A stretch of DNA of 64,000 nt, taken from assembly GCF_026913015.1 (NCBI RefSeq), contig NZ_JAPTYD010000011.1, forward strand, positions 34,220-98,219. Reading direction: 5' to 3'. The notes beneath the pieces are model-generated. The model was given only the letters and a program-made list of their open reading frames with translations. It was not told the origin of the DNA and did not search any database. Position numbers and translations under genes: made by a program. Shown one piece after another: positions 11,164-18,709 of this stretch (position 1 is the stretch's first letter; each line of letters starts with the position of its first letter). The stretch comes from Paracoccus benzoatiresistens. Its GTDB lineage: Bacteria > Pseudomonadota > Alphaproteobacteria > Rhodobacterales > Rhodobacteraceae.

Positions 11164-12240
11164 TTAGCGCGTGTCCCCGGATGCCTGCGACAGGCCGTCA
11201 TCCTTTGTCACCGACAGGTGGCGCGCGCGGTCGCCGAAGGCCTCGAAAAGCTCGGGTCCGGTGCCGGTCAGCAGGCTTTGCGCCGGCAGCGCGGCGATGC
11301 GGTCGTAAAGCGCCGCGCGGCGGCCGGCGTCCAGATGGGCCGCGACTTCGTCCAGCAGCAGGACCACCGGCTGGTCCGACAGGGCGCGCGCATTGGCCAG
11401 GATCAGCGACAGCAGCAAGGCCTTCTGTTCCCCGGTGGACGACAGCGCCGCCGGCATGTCCTGCGGTCCCCAGTGGGCGCCCAGGTCGGCGCGGTGCGGG
11501 CCGGTCAGGCTGCGCCCGGCGGCCAGATCGCGCGGGCGCATGGCGGCCAGGCGCGCGGCGATGCTGGCTTCGTCGGGATCGTCGGCAGCGCCTTCGCCGG
11601 GCAGCAGCAGCAGGGTGGCGGCGGGAAAGTCGCCGCCGTCCTGCGCGGCCATGATGGCCTGCAGCGCGTCGCGGCGGTTGCGGGTCAGGGCGGCCCCTGC
11701 CTCGGCCATCTGCGCTTCCAGTGCGCGATACCAGCCGGGATCGTTGATCTGGTCCTTCAGCAGGCGGTTGCGTTCGCGCATCGCCTTGTCATAGGCCAGC
11801 GCCAGGTCGGCATGGTCGGGATGAAGGCTCAGCGTCACGCGGTCCAGGAAGCGGCGCCGCGCCTCGGGCGGGTCGGACCACAGCCGGTCCATGGCGGGCA
11901 CCAGCCAGATGATCCGCAAAAGCCGCCCAAGCGCCGTCTGCGCCACCGGCTTGTCGTCGATCAGGACGCTGCGCGGCTGGCCGGGCAGAGCCCCGGTCTC
12001 GACCGCCCGGTCACCGACCAGGGCACGGATCCGCCAGCCTGCCTCAAGCCCCTGCCGGGCCTGCTCGGGCGCGGGCGCGTTCCGCAAGCCCCGGCCCGGC
12101 GCCAGCATCGACACGGCTTCCAGGATATTGGTCTTGCCCGATCCGTTCGGGCCAAAGATCGCCAGGGGCCGACCGTCCAGGTCCAGATCCAGCCGGGACC
12201 AGGACCGGAACTGCGCCAGCGAGACGTGGCGAAGCGTCAC
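11164..12240 (-). CDS. recF: DNA replication and repair protein RecF
   Basis: 358 residues starting at GTG 12240, whose GTGA overlaps the dnaN stop, so translation is coupled. Walker A FGPNGSGKTN lies at about 30-39. The signature and Walker B regions appear late (STGEQKALLLS; VVLLLDEVAAHLD), as in SMC/ABC-type RecF. It loads or stabilises RecA at gaps with RecO and RecR. The position between dnaN and gyrB is standard. Confidence 0.96.
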   Translation of the reverse strand: MTLRHVSLAQFRSWSRLDLDLDGRPLAIFGPNGSGKTNILEAVSMLAPGRGLRNAPAPEQARQGLEAGWRIRALVGDRAVETGALPGQPRSVLIDDKPVAQTALGRLLRIIWLVPAMDRLWSDPPEARRRFLDRVTLSLHPDHADLALAYDKAMRERNRLLKDQINDPGWYRALEAQMAEAGAALTRNRRDALQAIMAAQDGGDFPAATLLLLPGEGAADDPDEASIAARLAAMRPRDLAAGRSLTGPHRADLGAHWGPQDMPAALSSTGEQKALLLSLILANARALSDQPVVLLLDEVAAHLDAGRRAALYDRIAALPAQSLLTGTGPELFEAFGDRARHLSVTKDDGLSQASGDTR

Positions 12241-13355
12241 ACCCGCATCGGCATGACGACATAAACCGCCGTCTGGTCGGAGCCTTCGCGGATCAGCGCC
12301 GCATCGCCCGAACCGTTGAACATGAAGACAGCATTGTCGCGATCCACCTGGCTTGCGATTTCCTGCAGGTATTTGGCGTTGAAGCCGATCTCCAGCGGAT
12401 CGTCGGCATAGGCCACGATCAGCTCCTCCTCGGCCGCGCCCGCGTCGGGGGCGTTGACCGACAGGACGAGCCGGTCCTGGTCGAGCGCCAGCTTGACCGC
12501 GCGCGAACGTTCGCTGCTGACGGTGGCGACCCGGTCCACGGCGCGCGCGAAGTCGGCGGCGTCAACCTCCAGCTTGCGGGCGTTGTTCAGGGGGATCACG
12601 CGCGAATAATCCGGGAAGGTCCCGTCGATCACCTTCGACGTCAGCGTCAGCGTGGGCGTGGCGAATCGCACCTTGGTCTCGCTGACGGAAACCGCGATGT
12701 CGGTGTCGTCGTCGTCCAGCAGCTTGCGCAGTTCCGCGACCGTCTTGCGCGGCACGATCACGCCCGGCATCTCGTCCGCGCCGACCGGCAGCGGCGCGTC
12801 GATCCGCGCCAGGCGGTGCCCGTCAGTCGCCACGCAGCGCAGCATCGGCTGGCCGTCGGCCTGGGCCACATGCATGTAGACGCCGTTCAGGTAATAGCGC
12901 GTTTCCTCGGTCGAGATCGCGAACTTGGCCTTGTCGAACAGCCGCCGCAGCACATCGGCCTTGGCCTTGAAGTTGGCGCTGTATTCGCTGGAGGCCATGA
13001 CCGGGAAATCCTCGCGCGGCAGCGTGGCCAGGCTGAAGGAGGACCGCCCCGCCTGCACCGAAAGGCGGCCTGCCGCGTCGTCGGAACTGATCTGCACCAG
13101 CGCGCCGTCGGGCAGCTTGCGCGCGATCTCGTTCAGCATGACCGCGCTGACGGTGGTGGCGCCGGGGCGTTCGACCTGGGCAGGGGCCTGGTCCACCACC
13201 TCGGTATCCAGGTCGGTCGCGCGGAAGCTGACGCCATCGGGGGTCGCCTCGATCAGGACATTGGCCAGGATCGGGATGGTGTTGCGACGTTCCACAACCG
13301 ACTGTGCCTGAGAGACGGCTTTCACCAGAACGGCGCGCTCGATCGAGAATTTCAT
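12237..13355 (-). CDS. dnaN: DNA polymerase III beta sliding clamp
   Basis: 372 residues, exactly the usual clamp length, starting MKFSIERAVLVKAV at ATG 13355. It has three repeated clamp folds with RNTIPIL near residue 30 and ends in VYVVMPMRV, the conserved C-terminus that contacts clamp binders. The same frame stays open upstream to 13568 inside the unusual insert, but nothing there resembles a clamp, so this start is secure. It is co-directional with dnaA, though separated from it by an abnormal 477-bp gap. Confidence 0.98.
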   Translation of the reverse strand: MKFSIERAVLVKAVSQAQSVVERRNTIPILANVLIEATPDGVSFRATDLDTEVVDQAPAQVERPGATTVSAVMLNEIARKLPDGALVQISSDDAAGRLSVQAGRSSFSLATLPREDFPVMASSEYSANFKAKADVLRRLFDKAKFAISTEETRYYLNGVYMHVAQADGQPMLRCVATDGHRLARIDAPLPVGADEMPGVIVPRKTVAELRKLLDDDDTDIAVSVSETKVRFATPTLTLTSKVIDGTFPDYSRVIPLNNARKLEVDAADFARAVDRVATVSSERSRAVKLALDQDRLVLSVNAPDAGAAEEELIVAYADDPLEIGFNAKYLQEIASQVDRDNAVFMFNGSGDAALIREGSDQTAVYVVMPMRV

Positions 13356-13405
13356 CGCTTTTCCCTGTGCCTGCGGCCATCCCGGCCCATTTGCGGACCT
13401 GATTT

Positions 13406-13438
13406 GTAACCAGCCCCGCGATGGCTCACAAGCGTTTC
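13406..13438. repeat. 33-bp direct repeat, dnaN-proximal copy
   Basis: Bases 13406-13438 (beginning GTAACCAGCC, ending AAGCGTTTC) recur exactly and in the same orientation at 13794-13826. The flanking bases differ on both sides of both copies, so the identity stops sharply at 33 bp. The two copies bracket the insert between dnaN and dnaA. Removing one copy with the insert would leave a dnaA-dnaN gap of about 90 bp. Confidence 0.95.
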
Positions 13439-13454
13439 GTGGACGGATTGAATA

Positions 13455-13480
13455 TAACCCCGGGACGCTTCCCGGGGTTA
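13455..13480. terminator. Perfect 11-bp hairpin near dnaN inside the dnaA-dnaN insert
   Basis: A perfect inverted repeat with 11-bp arms (TAACCCCGGGA and its complement) around a four-base loop. There is no long T-run on either side (the minus strand continues TATATTC). It could terminate transcription leaving the small peptide gene, protect a transcript end, or form one end of the inserted element. The function is inferred only from its strength and position. Confidence 0.55.
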
Positions 13481-13529
13481 CATCTTCGTTTCTGTCCTGT
13501 AGGATGGCTTTGTCTAGCGACGAACCTTG

Positions 13530-13565
13530 AAAAAGGTGGCCCCGTAACGTTGGCGCGTTGCGGGG
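13530..13565 (-). terminator. Terminator-like hairpin downstream of the 24-residue peptide gene
   Basis: On the minus strand a 10-bp stem with one mismatch (arms 13556-13565 and 13540-13549, six-base loop) is followed by six bases and then TTTTT. It lies about 50 bp after the stop of the small hydrophobic peptide gene and before the dnaN leader. It would end a short transcript from that gene. Confidence 0.6.
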
Positions 13566-13616
13566 CATTCTTCGCCCCCGGCAGCGGGAACAAAGCGTCT
13601 GGCCATCAGCATCAGA

Positions 13617-13691
13617 TCAACGACCTAACGCCATGATCGCGACGAAAAGCTGCGCGATCATCAGGATCAGCATGGCGTCTTCATACGTCAT
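13617..13691 (-). CDS. Small hydrophobic peptide (24 residues), resembling type I toxin/holin-like toxin peptides
   Basis: ATG 13691 is preceded by a strong AAGGAG ribosome site ending five to six bases upstream, unusually good for so short a frame. The product begins MTYEDAMLILMIAQ, continues as a single hydrophobic helix and ends in a lone basic residue. The 'Thr-Tyr-Glu then hydrophobic helix' plan is like the Hol-Tox type I toxin peptides known mainly from Firmicutes. A terminator-like hairpin follows. It lies within the direct-repeat-flanked insert between dnaA and dnaN. Family membership is my pattern recognition; expression and toxicity are untested, and chance occurrence is possible. 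Confidence 0.5.
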   Translation of the reverse strand: MTYEDAMLILMIAQLFVAIMALGR

Positions 13692-13793
13692 CGCCTCTCC
13701 TTTCCGCACGCGTCTCTGGTTTCTGGCTCACTACCCTGCCTAGACCTTGAGAGGCTGCATTACCGATGGACTAAGCCACCTGCACCCCAAAGG

Positions 13794-13826
13794 GTAACCA
13801 GCCCCGCGATGGCTCACAAGCGTTTC
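13794..13826. repeat. 33-bp direct repeat, dnaA-proximal copy
   Basis: Exact second copy of 13406-13438, ending seven bases before the last base of the dnaA stop codon (13833). Such a long duplication is too big for an ordinary transposase target duplication. It better fits recombination, replication slippage, or capture of a cassette by short homology. Confidence 0.95.
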
Positions 13827-13832
13827 ATGCGC

Positions 13833-15212
13833 TCAGGCTTCCAGCAGGCGCCGGAGCATGTTCACATCCTCGGCCAGGGCGTGATCCTCGATGACCAGTT
13901 CCTCGATCTTGCGGATGCCGTGCATGATCGTGGTGTGGTCGCGCCCGCCGAAGCGGCGGCCGATTTCCGGCAGGCTGCGGCTGGTCAGCTGTTTCGACAG
14001 ATACATGGCGATCTGGCGCGGCCGTGCGACGTTGCGGGCGCGCTTGGGCCCGACCATGTCGGCCAGGCGGATGTTGTAATGTTCCGCCACGCGGCGCTGG
14101 ATGTCGTCGATCGAGATCTTGCGGTCGTTGGTGCGCAGGATGTCGGCCAGGCATTCCTGCGCGACCTCCAGCGTAATCTCGCGGCGCAGAAGGCTGGCAT
14201 GGGCGAACAGGCGCTGCAGCGCGCCTTCCAGGACGCGGACGTTGGTGGTGATGCGATGCGCCAGGAATTCCAGCACGCCGGCGCCGATCTGCAGATCCGG
14301 CTGCTGGGCGCGGAAGCCCTCGGTCTTGGACTGCAGGATGCCGAGGCGCAGCTCGTAGGTTGTGGGATGCAGATCCACGATCAGCCCGCAGGACAGGCGC
14401 GACTTGATGCGTTCCTCAAGGCCCTTGATCTCGGCGGGGGCACGGTCGGCGGAAATGACGATCTGCTTGCCCTGGTCGACCAGGGCGTTGAAGGTATGGA
14501 AGAATTCTTCCTGCGTGCTGTCCTTGCCGGCGATGAACTGCACGTCATCGACCATCAGCATGTTCACGTTGCGGAACATGCCCTTGAAATCCATGATCGT
14601 GCTTTCGCGCAGCGCCTGCACGAAGCGGTACATGAACTGCTCGGCCGAAAGATACAGGACCTGCGCCATGGGGTGCCGCGTCTGGTAGTCATGGGCGATG
14701 GCATGCATCAGGTGCGTCTTGCCAAGCCCCACACCACCGTAAAGGAACAGGGGGTTGAAGCCCACCGGCCCGCCTTCGGCCACGCGGCGCGCGGCGGCAT
14801 GGGCCAGTTCGTTGGGCTTGCCCACCACGAAATTGCCAAAGGTATAGCGCGGATCCAGCGGCGCTCCCAGATCGGCGCGGGCCACGCGGGCGGTCGCGGG
14901 CGCGGCAACGGACCCCACCGGGCGCGCGGGACTTGCCGGCACGGCAACGGGGCGGGCGCGGCCGGGCGCGGTCTGCGGGACCACGTCGAAGCGCAACCGC
15001 TCGACCGGCTGGCCGTGGCGGCTCAGCTCGCCCAGGATGTCCTTGGCGAAGTGCCGGTTCACCCAGTCCGAGATGAAGCGGGTGGGACTGGCGAAATGGG
15101 CGATGCCCCCGTCCAGTCCGGTCAGGCGCAAGGGCTTGATCCAATGGTTGAAGTTGTTCGGCCCCACGCTTGTTTCCAGCGCGGCGCATGCCTGACCCCA
15201 GATGTCTTCCAT
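13833..15212 (-). CDS. dnaA: Chromosomal replication initiator protein DnaA
   Basis: 459 residues from ATG 15212 (MEDIWGQACAAL). Domain I covers about 1-75. A Pro/Ala-rich linker (about 80-115) is domain II. The AAA+ domain has Walker A GGVGLGKT at 159-166 and a MLMVDDVQF Walker B. C-terminal domain IV has the DnaA-box-binding GRDHTTIMHGIRKIE signature. It opens the origin and regulates its own gene. The frame is open further upstream to 15368, but those residues are not DnaA-like. I saw no clear consensus DnaA boxes in either flanking gap. Confidence 0.98.
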   Translation of the reverse strand: MEDIWGQACAALETSVGPNNFNHWIKPLRLTGLDGGIAHFASPTRFISDWVNRHFAKDILGELSRHGQPVERLRFDVVPQTAPGRARPVAVPASPARPVGSVAAPATARVARADLGAPLDPRYTFGNFVVGKPNELAHAAARRVAEGGPVGFNPLFLYGGVGLGKTHLMHAIAHDYQTRHPMAQVLYLSAEQFMYRFVQALRESTIMDFKGMFRNVNMLMVDDVQFIAGKDSTQEEFFHTFNALVDQGKQIVISADRAPAEIKGLEERIKSRLSCGLIVDLHPTTYELRLGILQSKTEGFRAQQPDLQIGAGVLEFLAHRITTNVRVLEGALQRLFAHASLLRREITLEVAQECLADILRTNDRKISIDDIQRRVAEHYNIRLADMVGPKRARNVARPRQIAMYLSKQLTSRSLPEIGRRFGGRDHTTIMHGIRKIEELVIEDHALAEDVNMLRRLLEA

Positions 15213-15681
15213 CGTCTTTGCCCTATCTATCCTGTCCCCAGCCTTCGCCGGTCGCCCGGCGAAACAGGATTCGCGACGCGCATCGGAACGGCGGAACCAC
15301 AGACAACACCCCACCCTGCGCCCCGAACCGAGTCGCATGACGGGGCTTTCGCCCGATTCCAGATCCAAGACACAGGGTCCGCGCAGCCGGTGGCAGCCGT
15401 CTGCAGAAACCCGAGGGCATAAGGAAGTGCCTGTGCTTCCGTGCCCGACCTGCCATCCGCGGGTTCCGAAGAATCCCCTGCTGACCGGCCCGTCCCCAAC
15501 ACAGCGACGTGAATCGCCCCATCAGGTTAGCCATGGCGCCAAGGGGGCTGCAACCGAACTATGCGCTTGACAGAGCCTTTGCCGAACCGAATCTGCGAGA
15601 GCCTTGACTCAAAAGGAAAGAATCTGGAAGGCTTTGAAATGTAGGCATTTTTGCAACATTCGCAGGTGCAGAAACGCAAAT
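15213..15681. other. Non-coding dnaA leader/promoter region
   Basis: About 470 bases without a credible gene lie between dnaA and the rpsT terminator. The part at 15590-15680 is clearly AT-richer than its surroundings, which suits a promoter or duplex-unwinding region. I found no good match to the TTATCCACA DnaA box and no convincing -35/-10 pair, so I do not call an origin. Confidence 0.4.
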
Positions 15682-15707
15682 CGGGCGCGGATTTTCATCC
15701 GCACCCG
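15682..15707 (-). terminator. Hairpin terminator downstream of rpsT
   Basis: On the minus strand two 11-base arms pair completely if one G-U is allowed, around a GAAA tetraloop, and run into ATTTGCGTTTCT. The hairpin lies about 65 bp after the rpsT stop. A perfect GC palindrome at 15719-15732 sits between them. The T-run is weak but the stem is strong. Confidence 0.65.
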
Positions 15708-15772
15708 ACAAGGGTCCTGGGCCCCCGGGGGCCGCTATTTCAACGGGCTTCGCGCCAAGGCCGATCCGCGGA

Positions 15773-16042
15773 TCAGGCCGCCGACAGCGCCTTCACGCGC
15801 GCCGCCAAGCGCGAGATTTTCCGCGATGCAGTATTCTTGTGGACGACGCCCTTGGTCACGCCGCGCATCAGTTCGGGCTGGGCCGCCTGCAGCGCAGCCT
15901 TGGCCGCATCGGCATTGCCCGAGGCGATGGCTTCCTCGACCTTGCGGATGAAGGTGCGGATGCGCGAGCGGCGGGCCTTGTTGACATCGGTGCGGCGCTC
16001 GATCTGGCGGGCGCGCTTCTTGGACTGGGGCGTATTGGCCAT
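15773..16042 (-). CDS. rpsT: 30S ribosomal protein S20
   Basis: 89 residues, the normal length. It begins [17 protein letters not shown] and is rich in Lys, Arg and Ala over its length, with the expected helical-bundle pattern ([19 protein letters not shown]). It binds 16S rRNA in the small subunit body. Its place directly upstream of dnaA on the same strand is typical of Rhodobacteraceae. A ribosome site AGGATAAG precedes the ATG. Confidence 0.98.
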   Translation of the reverse strand: MANTPQSKKRARQIERRTDVNKARRSRIRTFIRKVEEAIASGNADAAKAALQAAQPELMRGVTKGVVHKNTASRKISRLAARVKALSAA

Positions 16043-16095
16043 GGGCTTATCCTATCGGTCTTTTCAGCGTTTCTGTCGCGCAAAAGACCCAAGCA

Positions 16096-16115
16096 ACCGC
16101 CTTCGGGAAGGCGGT
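16096..16115 (-). terminator. Hairpin between the enoyl-CoA hydratase gene and rpsT
   Basis: Perfect 8-bp stem (ACCGCCTT and complement) with a four-base loop. On the minus strand it is followed by TTGCTTGGGTCTTTT. It probably ends the hydratase transcript, but it could also sit in the rpsT leader, where S20 genes are often autoregulated. Confidence 0.45.
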
Positions 16116-16195
16116 CATGATTCTTGCCTAAGCGGGCCCACGCGCATGTAAGCCGTGGCCTATAGGGCAAATCGCCCGGAAAGAAAAGCGCGAAT

Positions 16196-16972
16196 TCAGC
16201 GGTCGCGGAACTGCGGCTCGCGCTTTTCCAGGAAGGCGGCCATGCCTTCCTTCTGGTCCTCGGTCGAGAACAGTGCCTGGAAGTTGCGCCGCTCGAACAG
16301 GATTCCTTCGGTCATGGTCGATTCGTAGGCGCGGTTGACGGCCTCCTTCGCGGCCTTGACCGAGACTTGCGATTTTTCCGCGATCTTGCGGGCGGCGGCC
16401 ATGGCCTCGGGGATCAGCTTGGCGGCGGGCACGATGCGGCTGACAAGGCCGGACCGCTCGGCCTCGGCGGCGTCCATGAAGCGGCCGGTCAGGTGCATGT
16501 CCATGGCCTTGGACTTGCCCACGAAGCGGGTCAGGCGCTGCGTGCCGCCGATGCCCGCGATGACGCCCAGGTTGATTTCCGGCTGACCGAACTTGGCGGT
16601 GTCAGAGGCGATGATGAAGTCGCAGATCATCGCCAGCTCGCAGCCTCCGCCCAGGGCGTAGCCGCTGACGGCGGCGATGATCGGCTTGCGGATGCGCGTG
16701 ATGGCGTCGATCTTCGCGCCGAACAGATCCTCGTCATAGACGTCCACGAAGCTCTTGGTCGACATCTCCTTGATGTCGGCCCCGGCGGCGAAGGCCTTTT
16801 CGCTGCCGGTCAGCACCACGCAGCGGATCTTGTCGTTGCGGTCGGCATCCGTCAGCGCCTGGCCCAGTTCGGTGATCAGCGCGGTGTTCAGCGCATTCAG
16901 CGCCTCGGGGCGGTTCAGCCGGATCAGGGCGACGCTGTCCTCGATCTCGACGATGATGGTTTGATAGGCCAT
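16196..16972 (-). CDS. Enoyl-CoA hydratase
   Basis: 258 residues, the standard mitochondrial-type crotonase length. The oxyanion-hole segment [11 protein letters not shown], the [13 protein letters not shown] block with the first catalytic Glu, and [11 protein letters not shown] with the second catalytic Glu are all present. It hydrates short-chain 2-enoyl-CoA to 3-hydroxyacyl-CoA in fatty-acid or amino-acid breakdown. It ends in the family-typical [10 protein letters not shown] tail. The neighbours are housekeeping genes, so the exact pathway cannot be told. Confidence 0.93.
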   Translation of the reverse strand: MAYQTIIVEIEDSVALIRLNRPEALNALNTALITELGQALTDADRNDKIRCVVLTGSEKAFAAGADIKEMSTKSFVDVYDEDLFGAKIDAITRIRKPIIAAVSGYALGGGCELAMICDFIIASDTAKFGQPEINLGVIAGIGGTQRLTRFVGKSKAMDMHLTGRFMDAAEAERSGLVSRIVPAAKLIPEAMAAARKIAEKSQVSVKAAKEAVNRAYESTMTEGILFERRNFQALFSTEDQKEGMAAFLEKREPQFRDR

Positions 16973-17041
16973 GGGCGGCGTCCCCGTTGCGATGCTTTCG
17001 GGGCGGACCCTATCAAAGGCAGGGGCGAAAAGCCAAGCAGC

Positions 17042-17887
17042 CTAGCGCTGGCAGGCCGGGCAGAAGAAGCTGGACCGGCCCCCCTGCACGATGCGGCGGA
17101 TGGTGCCCGCGCAGCCGGGGGTGGGGCAGGGCGCGCCCTCGCGGTCATAAACGCGGAAGCTGTGCTGGAAATAGCCCAGTTCCCCGGTCGCCTGCCGGTG
17201 GTCGCGAAGCGAAGACCCGCCCGCCGCGATGGCATCGGTCAGCACGTCGCGGATATGGCCGACCAGGGCCGCGACGCGGGCGGCGCCGATGCGCCCCGCC
17301 GCCCGGCGCGGGTCGATGCCCGCGCGGTGCAGGGCTTCGGATACATAGATGTTGCCAAGCCCCGCGATGATGCGTTGATCCAGCAGCGCCTGTTTCACAG
17401 GCACGCGCCGTCCCGCGAAGGCGGCGGCCAGATAGGCGGGCGTGAAGCCGTCGTCAAAGGGTTCGGGACCCAGGTGGTCCAGCAGCGGGTGGGCGGACCC
17501 CTCGCGGATCAGGTCCACCATGCCGAAGCGCCGGGCGTCGTTGAAGGTGATCGTGCTGCCCGCATCGGTCACCAGGACCACATGATCGTGGCGCGGAAGG
17601 ATTGCCGGGTCACGGTGGAAATCACCAAGGCTGCCGCCTTGGACCAGCATCCGCCCCGACATGCCCAGATGCATCAGCAGCGTGCCGCCGCGGTCCAGAT
17701 CGGCCAGCAGGTATTTCGACCGCCGCCGCAGCGCCGTGACCGTCGCCCCGGTCAGCACCTGGACCAGATCGACCGGCAGCGGCCAGCGCAAATCGGGGCG
17801 GCGAACCTCGGCGCGCGCGATGCGTTGGCCTTCCAGGTGCGGCAACAGGCCGCGGCGCACGGTTTCGACTTCGGGGAGTTCTGGCAA
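17042..17887 (-). CDS. mutM: Formamidopyrimidine-DNA glycosylase (Fpg/MutM)
   Basis: 281 residues. It starts with the invariant [13 protein letters not shown], where Pro2 is the catalytic nucleophile, from a TTG start codon at 17887. It ends in a four-cysteine zinc finger (CPTPGCAG ... FFCPACQR). It removes 8-oxoguanine and cleaves the abasic site. It is divergent from ubiE, with about 75 bp between starts. The rare TTG start may hold expression low. Confidence 0.96.
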   Translation of the reverse strand: MPELPEVETVRRGLLPHLEGQRIARAEVRRPDLRWPLPVDLVQVLTGATVTALRRRSKYLLADLDRGGTLLMHLGMSGRMLVQGGSLGDFHRDPAILPRHDHVVLVTDAGSTITFNDARRFGMVDLIREGSAHPLLDHLGPEPFDDGFTPAYLAAAFAGRRVPVKQALLDQRIIAGLGNIYVSEALHRAGIDPRRAAGRIGAARVAALVGHIRDVLTDAIAAGGSSLRDHRQATGELGYFQHSFRVYDREGAPCPTPGCAGTIRRIVQGGRSSFFCPACQR

Positions 17888-17962
17888 TTACAGTCCTCTC
17901 GCTGCATTGTGCGCACGGCGCGTCGGGCTTATCTGGCGATGAAACAGGTGAACGGCAAGCGT

Positions 17963-18709
17963 ATGAGCGACAAGAAGCAGACCCATTTCGGTTTCCGGAC
18001 CGTGGACGAGGATGCCAAGGCCGGGATGGTCCACGGGGTTTTTTCATCCGTCGCGTCCCGATACGACCTGATGAACGACCTGATGAGCGCGGGCATCCAC
18101 CGCGTCTGGAAGAATGCCATGATGGACTGGCTGGCCCCGCGAAACGGCCAGCATCTTCTGGATGTGGCGGGCGGGACGGGCGACATCGCCTTCCGCTTCC
18201 TGGAGCGCGCGCCGGGTGCCCGCGTGACCGTCTGCGACATGACCGAATCAATGCTGGTCGAGGGACGCAAGCGCGCCGATGCCGTGGAGAAAAGCGACCG
18301 GCTGGCCTGGGTCACGGGCGATGCGATGGCGCTGCCCTTTGCCGACAACAGCTTCGACCGCTATACGATCAGCTTCGGCATCCGCAACGTGACCCGCATC
18401 CCCGACGCCCTGGCCGAGGCTTACCGCGTGTTGAAACCCGGCGGGCGGCTGATGGTGCTGGAGTTCAGCCAGATCCCCGTGCCGGCGATGCAATGGGCCT
18501 ATGACCGCTACAGCTTCAACGTCATCCCGGCCATGGGGCAGGCGGTGACGGGGGATCGCGACAGCTATCAGTATCTGGTCGAATCGATCCGCAAGTTCCC
18601 CGACCAGGATACATTCGCCGACATGATCCGCACGGCGGGCTTTGGCCGCGTGCAGTATCGCAACCTGTCGATGGGCATCGCCGCGCTGCACTCCGGCTGG
18701 AAGCTGTAG
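17963..18709 (+). CDS. ubiE: Demethylmenaquinone/ubiquinone biosynthesis C-methyltransferase UbiE
   Basis: 248 residues from ATG 17963 ([14 protein letters not shown]); an in-frame ATG at 17939 would add eight. Family signatures are the [17 protein letters not shown] region, the SAM-binding [13 protein letters not shown] loop, and the late [16 protein letters not shown] block. It methylates the quinone ring in ubiquinone synthesis. The next gene, ubiB, begins directly after the stop (TAG then ATG), so the two are co-transcribed. Confidence 0.95.
   Translation: MSDKKQTHFGFRTVDEDAKAGMVHGVFSSVASRYDLMNDLMSAGIHRVWKNAMMDWLAPRNGQHLLDVAGGTGDIAFRFLERAPGARVTVCDMTESMLVEGRKRADAVEKSDRLAWVTGDAMALPFADNSFDRYTISFGIRNVTRIPDALAEAYRVLKPGGRLMVLEFSQIPVPAMQWAYDRYSFNVIPAMGQAVTGDRDSYQYLVESIRKFPDQDTFADMIRTAGFGRVQYRNLSMGIAALHSGWKL

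Noticed and set aside
13237..13568. Longer DnaN start upstream in the same frame
   Set aside because: The extra codons run through a direct repeat and hairpin and do not resemble a clamp, while ATG 13355 gives the canonical MKF start and length.
13356..15772. Chromosomal origin of replication next to dnaA
   Set aside because: I looked for clusters of TTATCCACA-type boxes in both dnaA-flanking gaps and saw none, so an origin cannot be supported.
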